The translations under genes were made by a program, and so were the position numbers. A model generated the notes under the pieces. That model worked only from the letters and a program-made list of their open reading frames with translations, made no database searches and was not told the DNA's origin. A stretch of 64,000 bases of DNA from Mytilus trossulus (lineage: Eukaryota > Mollusca > Bivalvia > Mytilida > Mytilidae): positions 32,913,883 through 32,977,882 of the forward strand of contig NC_086386.1 in the NCBI RefSeq assembly GCF_036588685.1. The letters are read 5' to 3'. Shown here piece by piece: positions 1 through 11,285 of the stretch. The first letter of the stretch is position 1; every line of letters begins with the position of its first letter.

Positions 1-299
1 CATCAATGGCACTTTGAGGTCACATTATAGAAAACATGTTTAATTCACATTTACTTGTACAGAGAGAGGATAATATTTAAAAAAGAGTCCGACGATCCCC
101 TCCCCAACAAAATGGAAGCTATGACTGAAAATAGTTCAAAAAGGATAAAGTAACATGAAGATATCGCTTAATATCTTAAAAATCGTGAACTAAATAGAAA
201 TCTGACAGGAAAAAATTGTTTAGAATGTTAAGATCTATCTTCTGTACAATTGTTTCTTGCATCGAAAGGTTGCAGTTATATAAAATATAATCCTCAATT
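1..299. other. Left-end non-coding sequence
   Basis: AT-rich sequence with no convincing exon, RNA gene or repeat that I recognise. Confidence 0.4.
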
Positions 300-711
300 T
301 AAAATCTAAGTCACTGATTGTGCTGAATTTCCATTTCTGTAGAAAAATACTAATACAAGCTGTGACATTTGTACGATTTCATTACTACAGTTTTCTATAA
401 AAGCATATTTGAATATCAAAGCATACTTAAAAAAAACATCGCTGAATACTAGACTTGATGTAATTTGATGTAATTTCATGATAAAATGCAAATGATAAAA
501 ATAAATCCTCTACTTTAAAAAACAGCCTAAACAATTGTTCAGTGGCTATTACAATACAAATCTGAACTGAAATGTATGATGATATCAAAAGTTATTAGTT
601 TGGATGTTACGTATTTCTTTACTAATTCGGTCAAAAACGCCCACTTTTGTTTAGTATATTATGATAAGAAATAGAAGGTGAACATCATTTGAAGATAAGG
701 ATAAAAAGAAG
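300..711 (+). promoter_or_regulatory. 5' flank of gene A, shared with gene C
   Basis: This stretch aligns over most of its length with 23335-23739 upstream of gene C, including the run ACAAGCTGTGACATTTGTA and a TTTAGTATA motif about 60 bases before each ATG. The TTTAGTATA motif (650-658 here) is TATA-like and could be the core promoter, but no start site can be read from sequence alone. The match shows that the promoter was copied together with the gene. It does not resemble the flanks of genes B, D and E. Confidence 0.5.
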
Positions 712-3700
712 ATGAAGTATTTAATTATACTGGTAAGTATATTTTACTTTTATTTCAGAGAGAATCTTAAACACACCACAAAGACCTTTCATAAACATGA
801 CTATGCGGTATGGGCTTTGCAAAAGGCCGTACGCTGACCTATAGTTGTTAATGTCTGTGTCATTTTGGTCTCTTGTCCAGAGTTGTCTCATTGGCAATCA
901 TACCACATCTTTTTTTTCTTTTCTCATTTGACAGCTTATTGGCGAGAAAGTTGTTTTCACAATGCACATTTGTTAAAAACTTAATTAAAAATTATTGCGT
1001 TATTCCACTTCATATTATTCAAAGAAGTTATATATGCACTTGCATATCTAATGTATATTATTTATAACCTTCCAATTTTGAATTAGATAAAAAAAAATTG
1101 GTTGATCAGTATTAACCTTTCGGCTGTGAACAATACAATTAATTTATTTTGAAAACCTTGTAATGTTATACCAAGATATACTATTAGTTTCCTAATACTT
1201 TATATTTATCAACGTAAATTTTAAGAAAGGCACTTCATTACTTATGTCAGTTCCCAAGCACCGAGAACTGATAACGTAGATAAGGTCACAACTATGATGT
1301 TAACACCCCGGGATCCGTACTATTAATACCCTGAAAATAATTTACTGAAGTCAGTGCTATCTTAGCTATGCACCATATAACGTTGTTTTTAAAACTTAAA
1401 ATGTATCAAATTACAAAAGACTTTCTACCCAAAGAAAAGATTACTCTTTCTTTCTTTGTCAAAGACTTTCGGAATGTAAGGTCATCAATACTCTTCAATC
1501 TTCTACTTCATTTGGTTTATTTAACTTTTTAGATTAGATTACATTACTGATAAGTCCTTTATAAACAACATTTTAATCCTGATTTTTATGATGAGTTTAT
1601 TGTAGCATATGGCTCTTCCAGCCTCTAATAGCATGGTAATAGGTAGATACACAATCTGTTATATTCTTAGAAGTCTCTCAACTCAGCATTGCAAAAAAAA
1701 CAACCAATAAAAGAACAAAAAAACAAAATAAACATGCACAAATTACTAAGTGTGATGAAAATAACCCTTTTCGGCCCATCGAATTTGAAAATCAGAAAGT
1801 TTCATAAATCTCTAAGAAAAACATTTTAAGGGTTTATCAAACATTGTTCTATACGACATCATTATTCATGTTTTCTAATACAAACTTCAATTTATGCATT
1901 CTGTAAACTCCTTGAATTAAGTCAGAATGCTGTTAAAACTGCTTAAATCGTACCATTTTCAGATCTTGTCTTAAACATATAGATGTGAACCACCGAAAAA
2001 GATCTTTTGCTACCAAATGGGTTTTTTCTTACAAAAAAAGATGTTAATGTGAATAAATACATTTTTAGATAAGGGCTCTGCTTATACCGTTGTACAAAAA
2101 AAAAACTATGAGTAAAAATGCTATTGTAGATCAATTATGTCAATTTCAACATCACAGAAACTTTTTTACTCTAAAGTGACCGGTTTACATTTATCTGATA
2201 ACTGATAAATACACGTGGCATTATTTTGAATGCCTTGATTAGTTGTACCTTTTTGATACTCCTGGGACCAAAAGAGGACTCTCGTCATAATTTATCCTTT
2301 AATGTATCTGAATGATTGTATCTTTGTTTCTAAATGCATCATATTTATTCAGATTTGAACATCAAAGTAAAGTACTTTTGTTTACGTCGTTTAAACTAAA
2401 TGCGTCATTTATCTTTCTTTGTAGAGTGTATTAGGAATTGCGTGGTGTTCCAATTTTCATTTACGATCAAGAAGCATTATTACATGTACGAAATCATATG
2501 ACTGTACTTCAACTGCACCATGCTGTAGGGATGCAAACAATAATACACTTACTGGCCAGCAAGACCACTTCGGTATGTAATTACCTTACCAAAGTAACCT
2601 TCGAAGAAAGAAGTTTTATAACATCTCATTTGTACCTTTTACAATTTAAAAAAATAAATTCGATGATTAATGCACTAGCTTTATATACTGAATGTATGTA
2701 AACGCAAACTATTATTGATATTGAGCCTAACGAAATTTGGAAACCCTTTTATTTAAGGACTTTATCTAGCGTAGACATCGGTTACCTTATAAGAGATACC
2801 TAGGATGACTTTCAGGAGGTAAGAACAAGTAAAACATGTTCCATAAAATTTATCTTTTTTTTTCTTCACATGCACACGAATACTCTTTTTTCAATATGTG
2901 TTTTGACTTAGTTTTTGTAAAATAGTTTTCTCGTTAACTGAAGTTTTTCTTAAAATATTTCGAATACAATTTCAAAAACATATTCATATACACAGAAACA
3001 CAAAATGAACTGTCGTATGGAGGTGACAACCACATTAAAAAAAACTTTTTGCTATTTCTATGAAATCATCTAAACATTTTATCTAGTTCGAACCATGTCT
3101 ACTTTTTTTAAATGCCAGGTTAAAGGTTCTTTTTAAATTTCAATCATGGAAAAACAAGATTCTACAATTTTACTTGTTATATATATTAACTATCTGAACC
3201 TTATATGCATGTGAGAGCTGTTAACCCTTCCTGGTTAGCTGCGTTTTGTTTCAATTTGGTTCGTGATGCTCAGTATATAGTGTTGTAGGTAGTTTAGTAA
3301 GATCGTTGGGTATTTTGTCGTGTTTATAGTTTTTTTTTCGATTTTCTCACTTCGACTCTTCAGTTAACATTGTGATTCTTCCTTATAAACCATCAGTCTT
3401 TAACGATATCTTTCGTTTTTGTTTTACTGCAATCCTAACATTTTTCGGGCTTGTTGAAAGTTTCAATTATCAGAGATTTTTTGTAGAATCAGTATCAAAG
3501 TTGAATTAAAATTATGAAAGGTCTGCGATTTCCTTATGTAACTAATGATATGAATGTAAACATCATTTGTTTATTAGCTCCGGTTCTAGGAGGTTCAACT
3601 GCAAGTGGAACTTGTTCCAGTGTACTTGGAAAGAAGGGTGATGTTTGTGACTCTTCTTGTGGATGTGAATCAGGTTAGTGTATACAAAAACGAATTAAGA

Positions 3701-5248
3701 TGTACTTAAGTGAAATTGAATAAATCAAGAATTTTAAATTGATACTTTCATCCAGAAGAGCATTAATTAAGGATAAAAATAAGCTGAAAATATTGATAAG
3801 TCATGGAGGTCCTTTTCGAGATATTGATTTCTAAATATTGCGGGATAGATGACTCGGACTTTTACCTTATACATGCATTGGTATTATTGGGTCTCATATC
3901 AATAGAAAAAAATCAAGAATCTGCTAAAATTTTGTTAAATGACCTTTTTTGAGCTATTAAGTCTTGTGTCAAAAGATAAATGGGTGTTATGGGGCAAAAT
4001 ATTTTACATTGTATCGTATAGAAAAACACCATGGAGTCCGAAATATTTACACAAATTCCTTAAGCATAAAAGTTTTTTTTTTAATGCATGGAATGTGGAC
4101 GTACGTGTAAAAGCAAATGACACTCAATATAATTGTTTATGACAAAGGAAACCTTAAGTGAAAGTAATAGGCTTTCTGAGAATAAGGCGATATTTTCTTC
4201 CGATAGTGTAATTTCTACAAAACTAATAGATTCAGAAACATGATTATTTCTTACTATTCGTGTGGTTTATAAGCGTTTTATCTTTAATAAAACAATGTTT
4301 GTCCTAAATTTATTCCTACTGAATACCTCAGTTTTCTTATTTTTGAACGATAAAGTTAAAAACAGATAAAAACAGATAAATAAAAAACCTTAGACATCAG
4401 TACAAAAGAAAGTGTTTCGTCAGTTTGAAACAGTTCTCAAATACTACCAATTGTAATTAACGACTAGTAAGGCAACAGTGCATTTTTCACTTAGTCGATG
4501 CCATCAGTTTTTGCATCGAGTGTTAAAAAGTAGACTGAATGTGTTTATTTTTTTCGTTTTAATGTTTATTTCATACAGTATAAAGGTATAACACAATTTT
4601 TAAAGCTATAAATGATAACCATGTGTTTAATTGACTGATTATTTGTTGTTGATCAATCGAAACATTCAGTACTAATTGCTATGTGATGGTGATCAGTCTA
4701 CTGGTAGGAGGAAGCCGAAGATTTTGGAGAGAACCACACACCTTCATATTTATAGGAAAACTCATAATCTTTCGAACTGATAACAATGTCTTGACATCTT
4801 GCTAGTGGTTTTCGTAGATGACTTAATTATAGCTCTCAGGCACCGAGACATACGCTATGTTTAATGGGGACTGGCTAAATCAGATAATTTAACGTGTTCA
4901 ATTAAATACTCATGACAGCTTAAATGTAGCTCGTGATTAATGAACTTCGACAAAAAATTGAAAAAAAATCAATTAATTCCACCACAAAATTTAAAACACA
5001 ACATCAACATTAATCTTTGCACACCATATACAATTCTCCAGTAACACCATTTGTATGTCATTAAGATTGAAATCCAAAATACAATTATATATAATGATTA
5101 TGTTTATGATTCTATAGGTTATACATGTTATCGACCAATGTCTGGAGTATGCTGTCCTCCAATGAGATGTTATGATGCCGCTTGGGTGAAACAACAACAA
5201 CATCACTGGGCTAACTGTCACCCACCAACATGTTTTTACCCTCCATAA
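712..5248 (+). CDS. Gene A: secreted 14-Cys prokineticin/astakine-like peptide
   Basis: Four exons: 712-732, 2425-2572, 3590-3673 (or 3578-3673) and 5118-5248, with intron phases 0, 1, 1 and GT-AG ends. The product is 127 (or 131) residues. Exon 1 encodes MKYLIIL, and exon 2 completes the signal peptide (SVLGIAWC), followed by a basic stretch (HLRSRS). Exon 2 carries the C-x5-C-x5-CC block. Exon 3 carries C-x10-C-x3-C-x-C with GKKGD. Exon 4 carries C-x7-CC-x4-C and the tail C-x4-C with a conserved YDAAWV segment. The first ten cysteines match the order and approximate spacing of prokineticins and astakines, which are secreted colipase-fold signalling proteins, so an extracellular cytokine-like role is inferred. 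A poly(A) signal AATAAA lies at 5264-5269. Intron 1 contains a dispersed repeat (799-925). A duplicate of exon 4 lies downstream at 7297-7439. The exon structure is well supported by four sister copies; the function is not shown. Confidence 0.8.
799..925 (-). repeat. Dispersed repeat, GATGTGGTATGATTGCC family
   Basis: The reverse complement contains GATGTGGTATGATTGCCAA, ACAACTCT and the CCGTACGG-type block found again at 12935-13290, 18316-18500, 33460-33590 and 37573-37670. It sits in intron 1 of gene A. The class is unknown to me; it is non-coding and probably a truncated retroelement or MITE. Confidence 0.6.
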
Positions 5249-5415
5249 TTAATGCTATAAGAAAATAAAACAATTATACCTAGTATTTATAGTTTGCAGT
5301 GTTTATGGTGCAGAGTAAAATGTTAACGGTTTTCAGCAATCTTACGTTTGTTCTATTTCGTATTTCCTGATCTATGCGAGAAAAAGTTTCTCCTCACCAG
5401 TGTAATATCTGTCAT

Positions 5416-6551
5416 TGGCAAACGATAAGTCGAGATTTAATTTTGAGGTCAAATTTAATGGTTGATACCCCCAGGATGAAGTGTCCACCAGCAGTGGCAT
5501 CGACCCAGTGGTGTAAATTGTTCTCGGCAAACGATAAGGCGAGATTTAATTTTGAGGTCAAATTGTATGGTTGATACCCCCAGGACGAAGTGTCCATCAG
5601 CAGTGGCATCGACCCAGTGGTGTAAATTGTTCTCGGCAAACGATAAGTCGAGATTTAATTTTGAGGTCAAATTTAATGGTTGATACCCCCAGGACGAAGT
5701 GTCCACCAGCAGTGGCATCGACCCAGTGGTGTAAATTGTTGTCGGCAAACGATAAGTCGAGATTTAATTTTGAGGTCAAATTTAATGGTTGATACCCCCA
5801 GGACGAAGTGTCCACCAGCAGTGGCATCGACCCAGTGGTGTAAATTGTTCTCGGCAAATGATAAGTCGAGATTTAATTTTGAGGTCAAATTTTATGGTTG
5901 ATACCCCCAGGACGAAGTGTCTACCAGCAGTGGCATCGACCCAGTGGTGTAAATTGTTCTCGGCAAACGATAAGTCGAGATTTAATTTTGAGGTCAAACT
6001 TAATGGTTGATACCCCCAGGACGAAGTGTCCACCAGCAGTGGCATCGACCCAGTGGTGTAAATTGCTCTCGGCAAACGATAAGTCAAGATTTAATTTTGA
6101 TGTCAAATTTAATGGTTGATACCCCCAGGACGAAGTGTCCACCAGCAGTGGCATCGACCCAATGGTTTAAATTGTTCTTGGCAAACGATAAGTCGAGTTT
6201 AATTTTGAGGTCAAATTTTATGGTTGATACCCCCAGGACGAAGTGTCTACCAGCAGTGGCATCGACCCAGTGGTGTAAATTGTTCTCGGCAAATGATAAG
6301 TCGAGATTTAATTTTGAGGTCAAATTTAATGGTTGATACCCCCAGGACGAAGTGTCCACCAGCAGTGGCATCGACCCAGTGGTGTAAATTGTTCTCGGCA
6401 AACGATAAGTCGAGATTTAATTATGAGGTCAAATTTTATGGTTGATACCCCCAGGACGAAGTGTCCACCAGCAGTGGCATCGACCCAGTGGTTTAAATTG
6501 TTCTCGGCAAACGATAAGTCGTGATTTAATTATGAGGTCAAATTTTATGGT
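5416..6551 (+). repeat. 109-bp minisatellite array 1 (about 10 units)
   Basis: Ten occurrences of GGTTGATACC at steps of 109 (once 108) bases, from 5460 to 6440, with only scattered substitutions. Each unit includes CAGCAGTGGCATCGACCCAG and GATAAGTCGAGATTTAATTT. The reading frames that appear on both strands are artefacts: 109 is not a multiple of three and each frame stops after about two units. Confidence 0.95.
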
Positions 6552-6859
6552 TTCTTCTGAATGTCCTTTGTTACTTCATGATAATGAGACCATGTGTGAT
6601 AACGTCACATATAAAGAACACAATTTTCTGCAAAAATTGCTAGGGAAGACTCGCACTTTGAATATCAAAATTTCAATGTCTAGATGGAGAAATATCGCTA
6701 CACTTGTTGCATTGTTATAATCTATATTTCTCTAATTCTAAGCAGATTTAAACTTTACTCGACCTTTTATTATGGTAACTGTTTCTTTTGTTCCCGCATC
6801 GTTTTCAATATTATGGAACTTGATGCAACTATCATACAAGTAATAGGATAATAATTTAA

Positions 6860-7062
6860 AGGTATCAGAATTATAACATAGTACGCCATACGCGCGTTTC
6901 GTCTACATAAGAATCATCAGTGACGCTCAGATCACTATAGCTATAAAGCCAAACAAGTACAAAGTTGAAGAGCATTGAAACCCCGAAATTCAAAAAAAAT
7001 GTGCCAAATACGGCTAATGTTAGCTACTATTTGTATGAAAAAAAATCCATAGTTTTACGAAG
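6860..7062 (-). repeat. Dispersed repeat with hammerhead-like core, copy 1
   Basis: Contains GCGCGTTTCGTCTACATAAG and ATCATCAGTGACGCTC, then TACAAAGTTGAAGAGCATTG and GTGCCAAATACGGCTAA. Read on the minus strand it gives CTGATGA, a near-stem and GAAAC, as in hammerhead ribozymes. Stem II here has a mismatch next to the core (U opposite C). Stem III (ACGC/GCGT) and a GTA cleavage triplet are present. It is part of the duplicated block. Confidence 0.75.
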
Positions 7063-7296
7063 AATTTAAACGTGTTCAATTAAATACTCATGACAGCTTA
7101 AATGTAGCTCGTGATTTATGAACTTCGACAAAAAATTGAAAAAAAATCAATTAATTCCACCACAAAATTTAAAACACAACATCAAAATTTATCTTTGCAC
7201 ACCATATACAATTCTCCAGTAACACCATTTTTATGTCATTAAGATTGAAATCCAAAATACAATTATATATAATGATTTATGTTTATGATTCTATAG

Positions 7297-7439
7297 GTTA
7301 TACATGTTATCGACCAATGTCTGGAGGATGCTGTCCTCCAAAGAGATGTTATGATGCCGCTTGGGTGAAACAACAACAACATCACTGGGCTAACTGTCAC
7401 CCACCAACATGTTTTTATCCTCCATACTTAATGCTATAA
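7297..7439 (+). CDS. Duplicated terminal exon of gene A (orphan exon 4')
   Basis: Copy of gene A exon 4 with an intact acceptor (TCTATAG before 7297), all six cysteines and an open frame. It lacks upstream exons of its own. Changes include V to G before the CC pair and M to K after it. The original stop TAA has become TAC, so the frame runs four residues further (YLML) to TAA at 7437-7439. AATAAA follows at 7443-7448. It could be spliced as an alternative last exon of gene A or may be an unused duplicate. Sequence alone does not decide. Confidence 0.55.
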
Positions 7440-7596
7440 GAAAATAAAACAATTATACATAGTATTTATAGTTTGCAGTGTTTATGGTGCAGAGTAAAAT
7501 GTAAACGGTTTTCAGCAATCTTACGTTTGTTCTATTTCGTATTTCCTGATCGATGTGAGAAAAAAGTTTCTCCTCACCAGTGTTATATCTGTCATT

Positions 7597-9822
7597 GGCA
7601 AACGATAAGTCGAGATTTAATTTTGAGGTCAAATTTTATGGTTGATACCCCCAGGACGAAGTGTCCACCAGCAGTGGCATCGACCCAGTGGTGTAAATTG
7701 TTCTCGGCAAACGATAAGTCGAGATTTAATTTTGAGGTCAAATTTTATGGTTGATACCCCCAGGACGAAGTGTCCACCAGCAGCGGCATCGACCCAGTGG
7801 TGTAAATTGTTCTCGGCAAACGATAAGTCGAGATTTAATTTTGAGGTCAAATTTTATGGTTGATACCCCCAGGACGAAGTGTCCACCAGCAGTGGAATCG
7901 ACCCAGTGGTGTAAATTTGTTCTCGGCAAACGATAAGTCCAGATTTAATTTTGAGTTCAAATTAGATGGTTGATACCCCCAGGACGAAGTATCCACCAGC
8001 AGTGGCATCGACCCAGTGGTGTAAATTGTTCTCGGCAAACGATAAGTCGAGATTTAATTTTGAGGTCAAATTTTATGGTTGATACCCCAGGGACTAAGTG
8101 TCAACCAGCAGTGGCATCGACCCAGTGGTGTAAATTGTTCTCGGCAAACGATAAGTCGAGATTTAATTTTGAGGTCAAATTTTATGGTTGATACCCCCAG
8201 GACGAAGTGTCCACCAGCAGTGGCATCGACCCAGTGGTTTAAATTGTTCTCGGCAAACTATAAGTTGAGATTTGATTTTGAGGTCAAATTTTATGGTTGA
8301 TACCCCCAGGATGAAGTGTCCACCAGCAGTGGCATCGACCCAGTGGTGTAAATTGTTCTCGGCAAACGATAAGTCGAGATTTAATTTTGAGGTCAAATTT
8401 TATGGTTGATACTCCCAGGACGAAGTGTCCACCAGCAGTGGCAACGACCCAGTGGTGTAAATTGTTCTCGGCAAACGATAAGTCGAGATTTAATTTTGAG
8501 GTAAAATTTTATCGTTGATACCCCCAGGACGAAGTGTCCACCAGCAGTGGCATCGACCCAGTGGTATAAATTGTTCTCGGCAAACGATAAGTCGAGATTT
8601 GATTTTGAGGTCAAATTTTATGGTTGATACCCCCAGGACGAAGTGTCCACCAGCAGTGTCATCGACCCAGTGGTGTTAATTGTTCTCGGCAAACGATAAG
8701 TCGACATTTAGTTTTGAAGTTAAATTTTATGGTTGATACCCCCAGGACGAAGTGTCCAACAGCAGTGGCATCGACCCAGTGGTGTTAATTGTTCTCGGCA
8801 AACGATAAGTCGAAATTTAATTTTGAGGTCAAATTTTATGGTTGATACTCCCAGGACGAAGTGTCCACCAGCAGTGGCATCGACCCAGTGGTGTAAATTG
8901 TTCTCGGCAAACGATAAGTCGAGATTTAATTTTAAGGTCAAATTTTATGGTTGATACCCCCAGGACGAAGTGTCCACCAGCAGTGGCATCGACCCAGTGG
9001 TTTAAATTGTTCTCGGCAAACTATAAGTTGAGATTTAATTTTGAGGTCAAATTTTATGGTTGATACCCCCAGGATGAAGTGTCCACCAGCAGTGGCATCG
9101 ACCCAGTGGTGAAAATTGTTCTCGGCAAACGATAAGTCGAGATTTAATTTTGAGGTCAAATTTTATGGTTGATACTCCCAGGACGAAGTGTCCACCAGCA
9201 GTGGCAACGACCCAGTGGTGTAAATTGTTCTCGGCAAACGATAAGTCGAGATTTAATTTTGAAGTCAAATTTTATCGTTGATACCCCCAGGACGAAGTGT
9301 CCACCAGCAGTGGCATCGACCCAGTGGTATAAATTGTTCTCGGCAAACGATAAGTCGAGATTTGATTTTGAGGTCAAATTTTATGGTTGATACCCCCAGG
9401 ACGAAGTGTCCACCAGCAGTGTCATCGACCCAGTGGTGTTAATTGTTCTCGGCAAACGGTAAGTCGACATTTAGTTTTGAAGTTAAATTTTATGGTTGAT
9501 ACCCCCAGGACGAAGTGTCCAACAGCAGTGGCATCGACCCAGTGGTGTAAATTGTTCTCGGCAAACGATAAGTCGAAATTTAATTTTGAGGTCAAATTTT
9601 ATGGTTGATACTCCCAGGACGAAGTGTCCACCAGCAGTGGCATCGACCCAGTGGTGTAAATTGTTCTCGGCAAACGATAAGTCGAGATTTAATTTTAAGG
9701 TCAAATTTAATGGTTGATACCCCCAGGACGAAGTGTCTACCAGCAGTGGCATCGACCCAGTGATGTAAATTGTTCTCGGCAAACGATAAGTCGAGATTTA
9801 ATTATGAGGTCAAATTTTATGG
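7597..9822 (+). repeat. 109-bp minisatellite array 2 (about 20 units, with higher-order structure)
   Basis: Twenty occurrences of the unit at 109-base steps (one of 110), from 7641 to 9713. Unit-specific variants recur exactly seven units (763 bases) apart: the ACTATAAGTTGAG variant at about 8260 and 9023, TATCGTTGAT at about 8510 and 9273, GTCATCGACCC at about 8657 and 9420, and the TACTCCCAGG form at about 8410 and 9173. This shows a second round of duplication of a 7-unit block. Confidence 0.95.
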
Positions 9823-10130
9823 TTTCTTCTGAATGTCCTTTGTTACGTCATGATAATGAGACCATGTGTGATAACGTCACATATAAAGAACACAATTTTC
9901 TGCAAAAATTGCAAGGGAAGACTCGCACTTTGAATATCAAAATTTCAATGTCTAGATAGAGAAATATCGCTACACTTGTTGCATTGTTATAATCTATATT
10001 TCTCTAATTCTAAGCAGATTTAAACTTTACTCGACCTTTCATTATGGTGACTGTTTCTTTTGTTCCCGCATCGTTTTCAATATTATGGAATTTGATGCAA
10101 CTATCATACAAGTAATAGGCTAATAATTTA

Positions 10131-10347
10131 AAGGTATCAGGATTATAACATAGTACGCCATACGTGCGTTTCGTCTACATAAGAATCATCAGTGACGCTC
10201 AGATCACAATAGCTATAAAGCCTGACATGTACAAAGTTGAAGAGCATTGAAAACCCGAAATTCCAAAAAAATGTGCCAAATACGGCTAATGTTATCTACT
10301 ACTTGTATGAAAAAAATCCATAGTTTTACGAAGAATTTAAAGTTTTT
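10131..10347 (-). repeat. Dispersed repeat with hammerhead-like core, copy 2
   Basis: Duplicate of the element at 6860-7062. The minus strand shows CTGATGA, GAAAC and a GTA triplet, with the same stem II mismatch. Confidence 0.75.
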
Positions 10348-10399
10348 TAACATGAAGTCTAAACAGAAATGACCATATAATTGATATTCCTGTCAAAAC

Positions 10400-10690
10400 T
10401 GAATTGCTGACTACTGGGCTGGTGATACCCTTGGTGACGAAACGTCAACCAGCAGTGGCATCGACCCAGTGATGTGAAAAGTTATCAAAGGTACTAGGAT
10501 TATAATTTAGTCCGCCAGACGAGCGTTTCGTCTACATATGACTCATCAGTGAGGCTCATATTAAAATATTTATAAAGTTAAACAAGTACAAAGTTGAAGA
10601 GCATTGAGGATCAAAAATTCCAAAATGTTGTGCCAAATACGGCCAAGGTCATCTATGCATGAGATAACACAATCCTTCGTTTGTCGACGA
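10400..10690 (-). repeat. Dispersed repeat with hammerhead-like core, copy 3
   Basis: Separate, more diverged copy. It starts near GCTGACTACTGGGCTGGTGA and includes AACCAGCAGTGGCATCGACC, which is also part of the 109-bp minisatellite unit. It then has AGCGTTTCGTCTACATATG and the GTGCCAAATACGGCCAAGG tail. The CTGATGA and GAAAC blocks are intact on the minus strand. The residue expected before the cleavage site is changed (GGCGG instead of GGCGT). Confidence 0.75.
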
Positions 10691-11285
10691 ATTCAAAGCT
10701 TTGTAAACAGGAAATTTATATAAATGACAACATTATTGAAGTGATCTCTTCGAATGATTTCACGAGTCTTTACGAGTTGAAAAAAAACCCACCACGGCTA
10801 TGTCCAAATTGTTTTTATCACGCTGTTGTCCTCTATTCCACATTTATGACATCCCTTAATTTTGACTTATACTTAACTTTTGTACTTATAATTAACTATA
10901 TGACGGACCCATATAATGAAGCAGAATACTCTTACCCACCTGAAGCAATTGCGATTAACCAACTTTTTTGGGTTGAGTTCGTTTATTTCATTCCTATATT
11001 TGTAATGAAGTATCTTATAGTCGTCTGAAATGTTTTCAATACTACATGGTGAAATGAGGAACGTTATAGAACATCATCAATATATTTAAGTGTGTAATTC
11101 AATGAATTTACTATGCTTACATTATAATTTTTTGTCTCGTAAAAACGTTGCAGAACTTGCAATGGACCAACAAAACCACATTTCGGCTGGTTTCAACAAA
11201 AAAACTAACTGTGTTTGTATTTCTACACTTAATGCAATGTATGAAATAATACATACACATTTTAATGATATAATATATAAGATAA
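10691..11285. other. Non-coding spacer
   Basis: Holds two chance open frames that begin in or beside repeat sequence and show no codon or domain signal. I recognise nothing else here. Confidence 0.4.

Larger units (their letters stand above)
4887..7063 (+). repeat. Segmental duplication, unit 1 (exon 4 of gene A plus minisatellite)
   Basis: Sequence from the end of intron 3 through exon 4, the first minisatellite array, a unique tail starting TTTCTTCTGAATGTCC, and a hammerhead-type repeat. The whole block recurs in the same order at 7064-10350 with few changes outside the array. Both junctions show AATTTAA-like microhomology. The near identity argues for a recent event. Confidence 0.85.
7064..10350 (+). 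repeat. Segmental duplication, unit 2
   Basis: Second copy of the block at 4887-7063. It contains the duplicated last exon (7297-7439), an array expanded to about 20 units, the same TTTCTTCTGAATGTCC tail, and a second hammerhead-type repeat. It is longer than unit 1 almost entirely because of the array. Confidence 0.85.

Noticed and set aside
6883-6925. Calling the hammerhead motif a functional ncRNA gene
   Set aside because: Helix I cannot be drawn from the adjacent sequence and stem II has a mismatch in this copy. Reported as a motif inside a repeat only.
5416-9822. CRISPR array
   Set aside because: The units are tandem without unique spacers, and the genome is a eukaryote's.
5374-9959. 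Many 60-109-codon open frames on both strands across the minisatellites
   Set aside because: They repeat every 109 bases, end after two units because 109 is not divisible by three, and exist on both strands at once. Byproduct of the repeat, not genes.
10681-11028. 115-codon open frame with hydrophobic stretches
   Set aside because: Its start lies in dispersed-repeat sequence, and the rest has no domain or homology that I can name. Probably chance in AT-rich DNA.
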